Of a DNA stretch of 64,000 nucleotides, positions 29,750 to 38,281 are shown piece by piece; the first letter of the stretch is position 1; each line of letters begins with the position of its first letter. Source of the stretch: Pikeienuella piscinae (GTDB lineage: Bacteria; Pseudomonadota; Alphaproteobacteria; Rhodobacterales; Rhodobacteraceae). The stretch is taken from assembly GCF_011044155.1 (NCBI RefSeq), contig NZ_CP049056.1, positions 2,604,001 to 2,668,000 of the forward strand. The letters run 5' to 3'. The notes under the pieces were generated by a model that was not told the origin of the DNA, did no database searches, and saw only the letters and a list, made by a program, of their open reading frames with translations. A program made the position numbers and the translations under genes.

Positions 29750-30681
29750 TGGATGTCTCGGTGCTCAACCCGGTTCAGATCATGGCGAGCCTGATCATCG
29801 CCGCGACGCCGCTCCTCTTCGCGGCCCTTGGCGAACTCGTTGTCGAGAAGTCCGGCGTGCTCAATCTCGGGGTCGAGGGGATGATGATCGTCGGTGCGAT
29901 CGGCGGTTTCGCCACCGCGCACGCCACTGGCTCGCTCATGCTCGCCGTCGTCGCCGGGGCCGCTTCGGGCGCTGTGCTGGCCTTTCTCTTCGCGGTGCTT
30001 ACGCAATATCTGATGTCGAACCAGGTGGCGACCGGTTTGGCGCTCACGCTTTTCGGGCTCGGCATCGCTTCGCTTCTCGGACAGGGATACGCAGGCCAGA
30101 CGCTGGACGTCTCGACCCGACTCGACATTCCGGGGCTCACGGACCTGCCCGTGGTCGGCCGGCTGATCTTCGGCCATGATCCGCTGGTCTATCTCTCGGT
30201 TGCGATGACCGCCGGCGTCTGGTGGTTCCTGAACCGGACGCGGCCCGGCCTGAACCTGCGCGCGATCGGCGAGAACCATGACGCCGCCCACGCCATTGGT
30301 TACGGGGTGCGTCGGACCCGCGTCGCGGCGATTCTGTTCGGCGGCGCCATGGCGGGAATCGGCGGCGCCTATCTCGCCGTCGTGCAAACTCCGCTCTGGG
30401 TGGAGGGCATGACCGCTGGGCGCGGCTGGATCGCGCTCGCCATCGTCGTCTTCGCCGCCTGGAAACCCTGGCGCGCGCTTCTCGGGGCCTATCTATTCGG
30501 CGGGGTGACCATCGTTCAGCTCAACCTGCAGGCGCTGGGCGTCGCGATCGAGAGTCAGTACTTGTCGATGACGCCATATCTCGTCACGATCGTGGTGCTG
30601 GTTGTGATATCCGCCGACCGGGCGCGAGCGCGATCGAACGCGCCCGCCTGTCTCGGCAAACCGTTTTTCGCATCGGCCTGA
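29749..30681 (+). CDS. BMP-type ABC importer permease 2
   Basis: The protein has 310 residues from ATG 29749, which overlaps the stop of permease 1 (TAATG). The hallmark opening TPLLFAALGELVVEKSGVLNLGVEGMM and the later NLRAIGENHDAAHAIGYGV identify the second permease of purine or nucleoside-type importers. It ends 57 bases before the binding-protein gene. Substrates in this family include purine nucleosides and bases, but this one is not specified by sequence. Confidence 0.93.
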   Translation: MDVSVLNPVQIMASLIIAATPLLFAALGELVVEKSGVLNLGVEGMMIVGAIGGFATAHATGSLMLAVVAGAASGAVLAFLFAVLTQYLMSNQVATGLALTLFGLGIASLLGQGYAGQTLDVSTRLDIPGLTDLPVVGRLIFGHDPLVYLSVAMTAGVWWFLNRTRPGLNLRAIGENHDAAHAIGYGVRRTRVAAILFGGAMAGIGGAYLAVVQTPLWVEGMTAGRGWIALAIVVFAAWKPWRALLGAYLFGGVTIVQLNLQALGVAIESQYLSMTPYLVTIVVLVVISADRARARSNAPACLGKPFFASA

Positions 30682-30738
30682 TCGAGGGAAAGCAAACGCG
30701 GGTTCGGGCCGCCATTTGGGATCAGACAGGAGAGAGAG

Positions 30739-31821
30739 ATGAACCTGATCAGAGTATGTGTCGGCGCTGCGGCGGCGATGGGGCTGGCGCTCGGCGCGCT
30801 GGCGACGAGTGCTGCGGAGGATCCGCTGAAAGTGGGGTTCGTCTATGTCGGGCCGACGGGCGATTTCGGCTGGACCCATGAGCACGACCTCGCGCGCCAG
30901 AAAATCGACGAGCATTTCGGCGACAAGGTCGAGACGACCTATGTCGAAAGCGTGTCTGAGGGACCCGACGCGGAACGCGTCATTCGCCAGATGGCGCAGT
31001 CGGGCCATGACCTGATCTTCACCACGTCCTTCGGTTACATGAACCCGACCGTGAAGGTCGCCAAACTGTTCCCGGACGTGAAGTTCGAGCACGCGACCGG
31101 CTTCAAGCGCGAAACGAACCTCTCGACCTATTCCGCCCGGTTCTACGAGGGGCGGCATGTCATCGGCCTGATCGCCGGCAAGATGACCAAGACCAACACC
31201 ATCGGCTATATCGCCTCCTTCCCGATCCCGGAGGTCGTCCGCGGCATCAACGCGGCCTATCTGGCGGCGAAATCGGTGAATCCCAACGTAAAGTTCAAGA
31301 TTGTCTGGGCCTCGACCTGGTTCGACCCGGGGAAAGAGGCGGACGCCGCCAATGCGCTGATCGAGCAGGGCGCGGACGTCATCATGCAGCACACCGATTC
31401 CGCCGCGCCAATGACGATCGCCGAGGAAAAGGGCGTCAAGGCGTTCGGGCAAGCCTCAAACATGATCAAGTTCGGGCCAACCGCCCAACTGACCTCGATC
31501 ATAGACAACTGGGCGCCGTATTACATTGAACGCGTGCAGGCGGTGATGGACGGGACCTGGGAATCGACCGACACTTGGGGCGGCATCAAGGACGGCATGG
31601 TCGTCCTCGCTCCCTATAACGATAACCTGCCCAAGGATGTCGTCGCTCTCGCGGAGTACGCGCGGCTCGGCATTCAGCTTGGCAAGATTCATCCCTTCGC
31701 CGGGCCGATCAACAAGCAGGACGGTTCCGAATGGCTCGCCGCGGGCGAAACGGCCACCGATGAAGATCTGCTCGGCATGAACTTCTATGTCGAGGGGATC
31801 GAAGGCGCATTGCCGAACTGA
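30739..31821 (+). CDS. BMP-family ABC transporter substrate-binding protein
   Basis: The protein has 360 residues. A signal peptide ends near ALATSAAEDP. The mature protein starts PLKVGFVYVGPTGDFGWTHEHD, the typical basic membrane protein (Med/BMP) opening, and continues with FTTSFGYMNPTVKVAKLFPDVKFEH. BMP proteins bind purine nucleosides or related small molecules in the periplasm. AGGAGAGAGAG precedes ATG 30739. The gene closes the four-gene transport operon, which ends at the hairpin at 31844. Confidence 0.94.
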   Translation: MNLIRVCVGAAAAMGLALGALATSAAEDPLKVGFVYVGPTGDFGWTHEHDLARQKIDEHFGDKVETTYVESVSEGPDAERVIRQMAQSGHDLIFTTSFGYMNPTVKVAKLFPDVKFEHATGFKRETNLSTYSARFYEGRHVIGLIAGKMTKTNTIGYIASFPIPEVVRGINAAYLAAKSVNPNVKFKIVWASTWFDPGKEADAANALIEQGADVIMQHTDSAAPMTIAEEKGVKAFGQASNMIKFGPTAQLTSIIDNWAPYYIERVQAVMDGTWESTDTWGGIKDGMVVLAPYNDNLPKDVVALAEYARLGIQLGKIHPFAGPINKQDGSEWLAAGETATDEDLLGMNFYVEGIEGALPN

Positions 31822-31843
31822 GTCCGGCGAGAAGCTGAAGGCC

Positions 31844-31874
31844 GGCCCGGGCGGCACGCGCCCGGGCCTTTCCT
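31844..31874 (+). terminator. Rho-independent terminator after the BMP operon
   Basis: A 10-base-pair stem GGCCCGGGCG / CGCCCGGGCC (31844-31853 and 31859-31868) with a 5-base loop is followed by TTTCCT. Stem strength and position 23 bases after the stop make this a reliable end for the transporter operon. Confidence 0.85.
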
Positions 31875-31928
31875 GTTGAACGCCGTCGCGGCGACCCCTA
31901 AACCCGAAAAACCGCAAGGGAGAACCGG

Positions 31929-32780
31929 ATGCTTGAAAGCGACTCGCAGCTTCTTGTCAGCACCACGTGGCTGGCCACGCATCTGAACGCGCCCGACGTC
32001 AAGGTCATCGACGCGACCTGGCGTCTGCCGGGGACGGGGGGCGATCCGCGAAGCGATTACGAAGCGGCCCATATACCCGAAGCGCGCTTCTTCGACATCG
32101 ACGAGATTTCGGATCAATCCTCGCCACTGCCGCACATGCTGCCGCCGATGGAGAAATTCGTCTCCCGCGTCCGGGCGATGGGGATCGGCGACGGCCATCG
32201 GGTGGTGGTCTACGATCAGGACGGGCTATTCTCCGCTGCGCGGGTCTGGTGGATGTTTCGCGTCTTCGGCCACCGCGATGTCGCGGTGCTGGATGGCGGG
32301 CTGAAGAAATGGCTGGCCGAGGGCCGCCCGGTTGAGGATATCGCGCCGATGCCGCGCGAACGCCATTTCACCGGCCGCAAGGACGCCTCGCTGGTGCGCG
32401 ACGTTACGCAGGTCGCGGCGGCGCTGAAGCTGGACGAAGAGCAACTGGTCGACGCCCGAGCGCCCGAGCGCTTTCGGGGCGAGGCGCCGGAGCCGCGCCC
32501 CGGACTCCGCGCCGGGCACATGCCGGGGGCGAAAAACCTTCACTACGCGACGCTGTTCAATCCGGACGGGACGATGAGGCCGGTCGAGGAGATCCGTACG
32601 CTGTTCGAAGGCGCCGGAGTCGATTTGAACCGGCCGATCATCACGACCTGCGGGTCCGGCGTCACCGCAGCGATCCTGTCGCTGGCGCTCGCGCGGATTG
32701 GCCATCGCAAGGTCGCGCTTTACGACGGATCGTGGTCGGAATGGGGGGCTTATCCCGACCTCGAGGTCGAAACCGGATGA
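31929..32780 (+). CDS. sseA: 3-mercaptopyruvate sulfurtransferase
   Basis: The protein has 283 residues and two rhodanese domains. The first (about 5-140) lacks the catalytic Cys, as usual. The second (about 160-283) carries the active loop CGSGVTA, the form typical of mercaptopyruvate sulfurtransferase rather than thiosulfate rhodanese. It transfers sulfur from 3-mercaptopyruvate to thiols or cyanide, releasing pyruvate, in the cytoplasm. AAGGGAG precedes ATG 31929. It overlaps the acetyltransferase gene by 4 bases. Confidence 0.93.
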   Translation: MLESDSQLLVSTTWLATHLNAPDVKVIDATWRLPGTGGDPRSDYEAAHIPEARFFDIDEISDQSSPLPHMLPPMEKFVSRVRAMGIGDGHRVVVYDQDGLFSAARVWWMFRVFGHRDVAVLDGGLKKWLAEGRPVEDIAPMPRERHFTGRKDASLVRDVTQVAAALKLDEEQLVDARAPERFRGEAPEPRPGLRAGHMPGAKNLHYATLFNPDGTMRPVEEIRTLFEGAGVDLNRPIITTCGSGVTAAILSLALARIGHRKVALYDGSWSEWGAYPDLEVETG

Positions 32781-33316
32781 GCGCCGAAGCCGGGAAATGG
32801 CTTGACTACACAGTCACCTATCTCGAAATGACGACGCGCCCGGAAGGTCCGCGCCCACCGGCGCCGAACCTGCCTGGCCTCGCTCTGATTCAGGCCGAGG
32901 ATCCGCCGCCGCGCTGGTTCCTGCATCTATACGACAGCGTCGGCGCCGACTACGAGTGGACTGACTGGCGCCGCCGCTCGGAAGAGGAGCTGCGGGCGTT
33001 AATCGCCGGGCCGGACGCGTTGATCTACACCGCAATGGTGAAGGGCTGGACGGCCGGATTCTTCATGCTCGACTGGCGCGAGAAGGGAACCTGCGACCTC
33101 GCCTATTTCGGGCTGGCGCCGGAAGCGCAGGGCCTCGGCCTCGGGCGCTGGCTCCTGGGTGAGGCGATCCGCGCGGGCTGGGCGCGGCCGGGCGTGAATC
33201 GGATGGTGGTCGAGACCTGCACGCTCGACAGTCCGCGCGCGCTGCCGCTTTATCAGCGCATGGGGTTCGCGCCCGTGCGCCGCGTGGAAAAACGCCGACG
33301 CGCCGCACGGGGCTGA
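32777..33316 (+). CDS. GNAT-family N-acetyltransferase
   Basis: The protein has 179 residues from ATG 32777, overlapping the sulfurtransferase stop. The acetyl-CoA site is the LAPEAQGLGLGRWLLGEAI stretch, with motif Q-G-L-G-L-G matching Q/RxxGxG/A. A typical C-terminal DSPRALPLYQRMGFAPV follows. The substrate is unknown. Coupling to a sulfurtransferase suggests a role linked to sulfur or amino acid metabolism, but that is inference. Confidence 0.88.
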   Translation: MSAEAGKWLDYTVTYLEMTTRPEGPRPPAPNLPGLALIQAEDPPPRWFLHLYDSVGADYEWTDWRRRSEEELRALIAGPDALIYTAMVKGWTAGFFMLDWREKGTCDLAYFGLAPEAQGLGLGRWLLGEAIRAGWARPGVNRMVVETCTLDSPRALPLYQRMGFAPVRRVEKRRRAARG

Positions 33317-33619
33317 GTCCCCGGCCCCGATTGGTCGCCCGGCCTATTTCCGACGTGGCGTAACCGCCTTCCGGGCAAGGGCCGCATGGCCACCCTCATC
33401 GGTGAGGTCGCCCACTCGGAATGCTTCACACCTTCTTTCTTCGGCCGACGCCAGAATCGCAGATATGCGGAGGGCGTCAGCAGGGACGAAATATGCGCCT
33501 GTTCCCGGTGAGCGCAGTTGATCGTATCGCCGGGAAACATCGCATATCATCCGGGGCGCGAACGCGCCATCCGGGTCAATCCTCTACAGACCGCTGCGCC
33601 TGAAAAGCGAGCGCATCAA
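33317..33619. other. Intergenic region, convergent genes
   Basis: About 300 bases separate the acetyltransferase from the terminator of the PRC-barrel gene. Two short minus-strand frames here (33253-33540 and 33344-33550) lack ribosome binding sites and family resemblance. I see no supported feature. Confidence 0.5.
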
Positions 33620-33641
33620 AAGGGCCCCGCGAGGGGCCCTT
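33620..33641 (-). terminator. Intrinsic terminator of the PRC-barrel gene
   Basis: AAGGGCCCC and GGGGCCCTT pair perfectly around a 4-base loop. On the minus strand the stem is followed by a T-run (TTTTGA), so it ends the minus-strand PRC-barrel transcript 26 bases after its stop. Confidence 0.85.
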
Positions 33642-33667
33642 CGCTGTTCATCTCATCAGACGACTGG

Positions 33668-34591
33668 TCAGCTCTTATAGTCAGGCATCGCTTCGAGCGA
33701 TTCGCGGGTCTGGTCCACGACAACGCGCACCTCGTCGCCATCTTCGTTCTGCATCACCTTCAGTTTGCTGAAAGGCAGCGAGACCGGTTTCTCACCCATC
33801 CCGAGAAAACCACCGACATCGACAAGAACGGATGAGACTTTGCCATCCTGCGCGAGGAGCAGCTTGTCGATCTCCCCAATCGCCTCATCGTTAGAACTGT
33901 AGACGGTCGCTCCATCCAGGTCTTCGGTGGTCAGCTTGGTGAAATCGGCTTCCACCCATTGCTGGCTGTCGCCCGCGACCATCCCGTTCGCGGCGGGCTC
34001 GGCAGCTTCGGTTCCGACTGCGGGCGCCGCCGCGTGATCGGTCACGGTCGCGGCGTCGGAGTCCATCTCGGCGGCGCCTGCATCGCCGAGCCGTGTGTAA
34101 CCAGCCTCCGACTCATCGAATTCCGGCATCGCTTCGAGTTCTTCCCGCGAAATTTCAGACACGATGAACACTTCGTCCGGATCGTCGGAGTCCTGGACGA
34201 TGCTGACCTGATCCAGGCCAACCGCAACGGTGTGCTCGCCCATGCCGAGGAACCCACCGACATCGACCAGCACCGAGTGAATGGCGCCGTCCTTGGACAT
34301 GATGACGTCGCTGATTTCGCCGATATGTTCCCAATCGGCGGACGCGTCGGCCACGCCAGCGTCACCCTCGATCACACCCACGTAAACCGGGCGATCGATG
34401 AAGTCGCTCGCCAGGATCTTGTCGCCGCCGACGACGGGGGCCGACGACTGGCTGTAATCCGTCTTCGGCGCGGCCGTCTCGGTCGCAGCAGCAGCCGGGG
34501 CCGCCTGTTCGGATTTCGTTGCGCTCTCTTGCGCGAGAACCGGCGCGGCGAGAAGGCTGACGAGAGCGGTTGTCGCTAGGATCCGTTTCAT
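33668..34591 (-). CDS. Secreted protein with two PRC-barrel domains
   Basis: The protein has 307 residues with a clear signal peptide (ILATTALVSLLAAPVLAQ). Two PRC-barrel repeats follow, at about 55-150 and 210-305. Both hold the block SVLVDVGGFLGMGE, and both end with a MP-E/D-Y-like segment (ELEAMPEFDE and SLEAMPDYKS). The linker is rich in Ala and Glu. PRC-barrel proteins in the periplasm or outer layers have been linked to stress response, but no specific function is known. AAAAGGAA precedes ATG 34591. It has its own terminator, so it is a single-gene unit. Confidence 0.88.
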   Translation of the reverse strand: MKRILATTALVSLLAAPVLAQESATKSEQAAPAAAATETAAPKTDYSQSSAPVVGGDKILASDFIDRPVYVGVIEGDAGVADASADWEHIGEISDVIMSKDGAIHSVLVDVGGFLGMGEHTVAVGLDQVSIVQDSDDPDEVFIVSEISREELEAMPEFDESEAGYTRLGDAGAAEMDSDAATVTDHAAAPAVGTEAAEPAANGMVAGDSQQWVEADFTKLTTEDLDGATVYSSNDEAIGEIDKLLLAQDGKVSSVLVDVGGFLGMGEKPVSLPFSKLKVMQNEDGDEVRVVVDQTRESLEAMPDYKS

Positions 34592-34878
34592 TTCCTGTTC
34601 CTTTTCGGTTTATGGCGCCGAAGCGCTATCGCATACGGTGTAGAAAACGCCGCGTATGCTTCGCCGTTCCAGATGTTCGTGTTGTTTATTTTTTGCTTGA
34701 TCTAGGAACCATGCGCTGCTCCGCGCGTTTTCGTGGGCCTTTCTATCTTGTTTCTTATCGTCGCCGTTTGAACTGTTGAGGCGATTCCGAGTTCCCGCAC
34801 CCTGATGATGACGCGAGGAGGTTTTCCAGGCGTCGGAAGGGGATGGCGTGAGCCGCCTTACTCGTTGATATTGCGCAG

Positions 34879-36048
34879 ATGTTCCGAGACCTTTCCGCCT
34901 CCTCCGTCTTCATGGGCCTGCTCGCGGCGTTTGTCGGCTTCGCCTCATCCTTCGCCGTCGTGCTGCAAGGTTTGCGCGCGGCCGGAGCAACCGAGGCGGA
35001 GGCGGCGTCGGGGCTGATGGCGATCGCGATCGCGAAAGGGATCGCCGCGATCGCGCTCTCGGGGAAAACCCGCATTCCGATCGCCATCGCCTGGTCGACG
35101 CCCGGCGCGGCGTTGCTCGCGACCTCCGGCGCGCTGCCCGGCGGGTTCGCGGAGGCGGTCGGCGCGTTCCTGGTCTCGGGCCTTCTGCTGGCGGCGACAG
35201 GGCTTTTCCGCCCGCTCGCCCGTGTAATCGAGCGTATCCCCGCCTCGCTCGCCTCGGCGCTTCTGGCGGGGGTGCTGCTGACGCTTTGCCTCGCCCCCTT
35301 TCGCGCCATCGCCTTCAACCCCCTCTGGGGCCTCGTCATCCTGATTGGCTGGGTCGTCGGCGGGCGGATCGGACGTGTCTGGTCGGCGCCCGGGGCGCTG
35401 GCGGGCTTCATCCTCGTCGTCATCTTCGGGGTGCGGCCCGAGATGAGCGCTTTCGCGGCGCTGACCACGGCGGCGATCCAGCCGCCGATCTTCGTCCAGC
35501 CGATCTTCACCGTCGCCGGGCTGGTGGGAATCGCCCTGCCGCTCTACGTGGTCACCATGGCCGGACAGAATCTGCCCGGCGCCGGCGTCCTGAAGGCGCA
35601 TGGCTATCCCACGCATGCCGGATTGGTTCTCTCCGTCTCCGGCTTCGCCTCCATGCTCGCTGCGCCATTCGGCGGTCATGCCTGCAATTACGCCGCCATC
35701 ACCGCCGCGATGTGCATGGGAGAGGAGGCGCACCCCGACCCCGCACGGCGCTACTGGGCTTCGATCACGGCGGGGGGCTGCTACGTGCTGCTGGGTGTTT
35801 TCGCCGGTCTTACAGCCGGATTCGTCGCGCTGGCCCCGACAGTGCTGATCGAGTCGGTGGCCGGGCTCGCGCTCCTCGGCGCATTCGCCGCCGCCGCCTA
35901 CGCCGCCTTCGCGCGGGTCGAAGACCGGGAAGCTTCGGCCGTGACCTTGCTCGCGACCGCCTCCGGGCTCAGCATGTTCGGCGTTTCCGGCGCTTTCTGG
36001 GGATTGCTTGGCGGCGGCGCGATCCACTGGCTGAGGAAAACGAAATGA
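34879..36048 (+). CDS. BenE-family benzoate-type transporter
   Basis: The protein has 389 residues and about 12 membrane helices. BenE signatures are visible: LQGLRAAGATEAEAASGL, the proton-site region AIAWSTPGAALLA, and the helix MAGQNLPGAGVLKAHGY. Members carry benzoate or related aromatic acids with protons. No benzoate degradation genes lie near, so the true substrate is uncertain. The stop overlaps the next ATG, coupling it to an acetyltransferase. The upstream interval (34592-34878) should hold its promoter, but no clear boxes are seen. Confidence 0.9.
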   Translation: MFRDLSASSVFMGLLAAFVGFASSFAVVLQGLRAAGATEAEAASGLMAIAIAKGIAAIALSGKTRIPIAIAWSTPGAALLATSGALPGGFAEAVGAFLVSGLLLAATGLFRPLARVIERIPASLASALLAGVLLTLCLAPFRAIAFNPLWGLVILIGWVVGGRIGRVWSAPGALAGFILVVIFGVRPEMSAFAALTTAAIQPPIFVQPIFTVAGLVGIALPLYVVTMAGQNLPGAGVLKAHGYPTHAGLVLSVSGFASMLAAPFGGHACNYAAITAAMCMGEEAHPDPARRYWASITAGGCYVLLGVFAGLTAGFVALAPTVLIESVAGLALLGAFAAAAYAAFARVEDREASAVTLLATASGLSMFGVSGAFWGLLGGGAIHWLRKTK

Positions 36049-36512
36049 CGATCTTTCGCGCGCCCGAAGCCCGCGACGCCGCCGCGCTGGTCGGGATGGC
36101 CGATGCGCTGTGTCTGCATCAGGGCGATCCGACGGGCAATTTCACCATTGAGAAGGCGCTCAGGGACGTGATCGCACCCGACGCGCCGCTCTCATGCCTA
36201 GTGGCCGAAAAGGCCGGCGCGCTCGAAGGGTTCGTCTTCTGGCATTTCGCCTATGAGACCTGTTACGCGGCGCGCGGCGGCCATGTCACCGATCTCTACG
36301 TCAGCGAAAACCAGCGCGGAAGCGGCATCGCCGAAGGGCTGCTGCGCGCCGCAGCACGCAGCGTGAAGGCTGCGGGGGGCGAGTATCTCTGGCTCACCAA
36401 CCACAAGACAAACACCCGCGCCCGCGCCTTCTACGCCAAACATATGGAGGCGACGGACCATGTAATTGTTCAGTTCGCCGCATGGGAGCGTTTCGCGGCG
36501 CTGGCGCGCTAA
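36045..36512 (+). CDS. GNAT-family N-acetyltransferase
   Basis: The protein has 155 residues from ATG 36045, overlapping the BenE-type gene by 4 bases; the much longer frame from 35286 is antisense-like overlap with that gene and is not used. The acetyl-CoA site is DLYVSENQRGSGIAEGLL, with the Q-R-G-S-G-I motif, and WLTNHKTNTRARAFYAKH follows. Substrate is not known. It meets the ETF-QO gene tail to tail with only 3 bases between stops. Confidence 0.88.
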   Translation: MTIFRAPEARDAAALVGMADALCLHQGDPTGNFTIEKALRDVIAPDAPLSCLVAEKAGALEGFVFWHFAYETCYAARGGHVTDLYVSENQRGSGIAEGLLRAAARSVKAAGGEYLWLTNHKTNTRARAFYAKHMEATDHVIVQFAAWERFAALAR

Positions 36513-36515
36513 GGC

Positions 36516-38174
36516 TTACATATTCGGATAATTCGGCCCGTCGCCGCCCTGCGGCGTGCGCCATTCGATGTTCTGACTCGGGTCCTTGATGTCGCAGGTC
36601 TTGCAGTGAACGCAGTTCTGCGCGTTGATCTGAAAGCGCGGCCCGGCGCCATCTTCGCCTTCGATCACCTCATAGACCCCGGCCGGGCAATAGCGCTGCG
36701 CCGGTTCCGCGAATTTCGGCAGGTTGACGCCGATAGGTATGCTTGGATCGAGCAGATGCAGATGGCTTGGCTGGTTCTCTTCGTGATTCGTGCCGGAGAA
36801 GCTGACATTGGTGAGCCGGTCGAAGCTCAACTTGCCATCCGGACGGGGATAGTCGATCGGCTTGTGCTTCGCCGCCGCCTCGGTCGCCGCAGCGTCGGAC
36901 TTGCCGTGACGGAGCGTGCCGAAAAGCGTGAGCCCGGTGAGGTTCGCAAACCACATGTCGGCGCCGCCGCCGACCAGTGAAGCAGCGAGGCCGTATTTCG
37001 ACCAGAGCGGTTTGACGTTCCTGACCCGTTTCAGGTCTTTCGCGATCGGGCCGGAGCGCACATCGGCGTCATATTCCGTCAATTCGTCCGACGCGCGCCC
37101 TTCGCCGATGGCCGCAAACGCCGCTTCCGCCGCCGCCTTCCCCGAGAGCATGGCGTTGTGATTGCCCTTGATGCGGGGGACGTTGACCATGCCTGCGGCG
37201 CAACCGAGGAGCGCGCCGCCCGGGAACGTCAGCTTCGGCAACGACTGCCAGCCGCCCTCGGTGATCGCCCGCGCGCCATAGGCGACGCGCTTTCCGCCCT
37301 CCAGGGTCTCGGCGACCATCGGGTGATGCTTGAAGCGCTGGAACTCCATGTAGGGATAGAGATAGGGGTTCCGGTAATTCAGGTGGACGACGAAGCCGAC
37401 CAGAACCTGATTGTTGTCGATGTGATAGATGAAGGAGCCGCCGCCCGCATTGCCGCCGAGTGGCCAACCCATCGTGTGCGTGACGCGGCCTGGGTGGTGA
37501 TGTTCCGGCTTCACCTCCCAAATCTCCTTCATGCCGAGGCCGTATTTCTGCGGCTCGCGACCTTCGGCCAGCCCGAATTTCGCGATCGCCTGTTTCGAGA
37601 GCGAGCCTCTGACGCCCTCCGCCAGCAGCACGTATTTGCCATGCAGCTCCATCCCGGGCTCGTAGCCCGGGCCCTTGGTTCCGTCCTTCTCGACGCCGAA
37701 CTCGCCAGCGACGACGCCTTTCAACGCGCCGTTTTCGTCATAGACCAGTTCGGAACAGGCCATACCCGGAAAGATCTCGACGCCGAGTTCCTCGGCATGT
37801 TCCGCCATCCAGCGGCAGACATTGCCCATGGAGACGATGTAGTTGCCGTGGTTGTTCATCAACGGCGGCATCGGGAAATTCGGAACCCGGACCTGGCCCG
37901 CCTCGCCGAGGATATAGAAGCGATCCTCGGTCACCGGCACGTCGAGAGGCGCCCCCCGCTCCTTCCAGTCTGGGATCAACGCGTCGATCCCCGATGGATC
38001 CAGGACGGCGCCGGAAAGAATATGCGCGCCGACCTCGGAACCCTTTTCCAGCACCACGACGGAGATATCATCGCCGCCAAGCTGCTTCAGGCGGATCGCG
38101 GCGGACAAGCCGGCCGGGCCGGCGCCGACGATAACGACGTCGTATTCCATCGATTCGCGGCTGCTCTCGCTCAT
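36516..38174 (-). CDS. Electron-transfer flavoprotein-ubiquinone oxidoreductase
   Basis: ETF-QO passes electrons from reduced ETF to ubiquinone. The protein has 552 residues from ATG 38174 (AGAGG upstream); a frame from 38225 adds 17 residues unlike the family. The N-terminal FAD site YDVVIVGAGPAGLSAAIRL is at about 10-28. The membrane and quinone region lies in the middle. A C-terminal [4Fe-4S] domain has ligands in NCVHCKTCDI and QNIEW, ending PNYPNM. It accepts electrons from the two acyl-CoA dehydrogenases encoded upstream on the same strand. ETF alpha/beta genes are not in the window. Confidence 0.97.
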   Translation of the reverse strand: MSESSRESMEYDVVIVGAGPAGLSAAIRLKQLGGDDISVVVLEKGSEVGAHILSGAVLDPSGIDALIPDWKERGAPLDVPVTEDRFYILGEAGQVRVPNFPMPPLMNNHGNYIVSMGNVCRWMAEHAEELGVEIFPGMACSELVYDENGALKGVVAGEFGVEKDGTKGPGYEPGMELHGKYVLLAEGVRGSLSKQAIAKFGLAEGREPQKYGLGMKEIWEVKPEHHHPGRVTHTMGWPLGGNAGGGSFIYHIDNNQVLVGFVVHLNYRNPYLYPYMEFQRFKHHPMVAETLEGGKRVAYGARAITEGGWQSLPKLTFPGGALLGCAAGMVNVPRIKGNHNAMLSGKAAAEAAFAAIGEGRASDELTEYDADVRSGPIAKDLKRVRNVKPLWSKYGLAASLVGGGADMWFANLTGLTLFGTLRHGKSDAAATEAAAKHKPIDYPRPDGKLSFDRLTNVSFSGTNHEENQPSHLHLLDPSIPIGVNLPKFAEPAQRYCPAGVYEVIEGEDGAGPRFQINAQNCVHCKTCDIKDPSQNIEWRTPQGGDGPNYPNM

Positions 38175-38281
38175 GGCTACGCCTCTTTTTTCTGTATCTC
38201 GGCGGGTCTGGCTCTCGCGTTCCATTTATGTTGCGGCGCGGGGCGGGGTCAATCTTGACGCCGCCGCGCCGCCCACACAAC

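Noticed and set aside
33344-33550. Minus-strand frame of 68 codons between the acetyltransferase and PRC-barrel genes
   Set aside because: No ribosome binding site and no recognisable domain; an overlapping frame of similar size exists in another phase.
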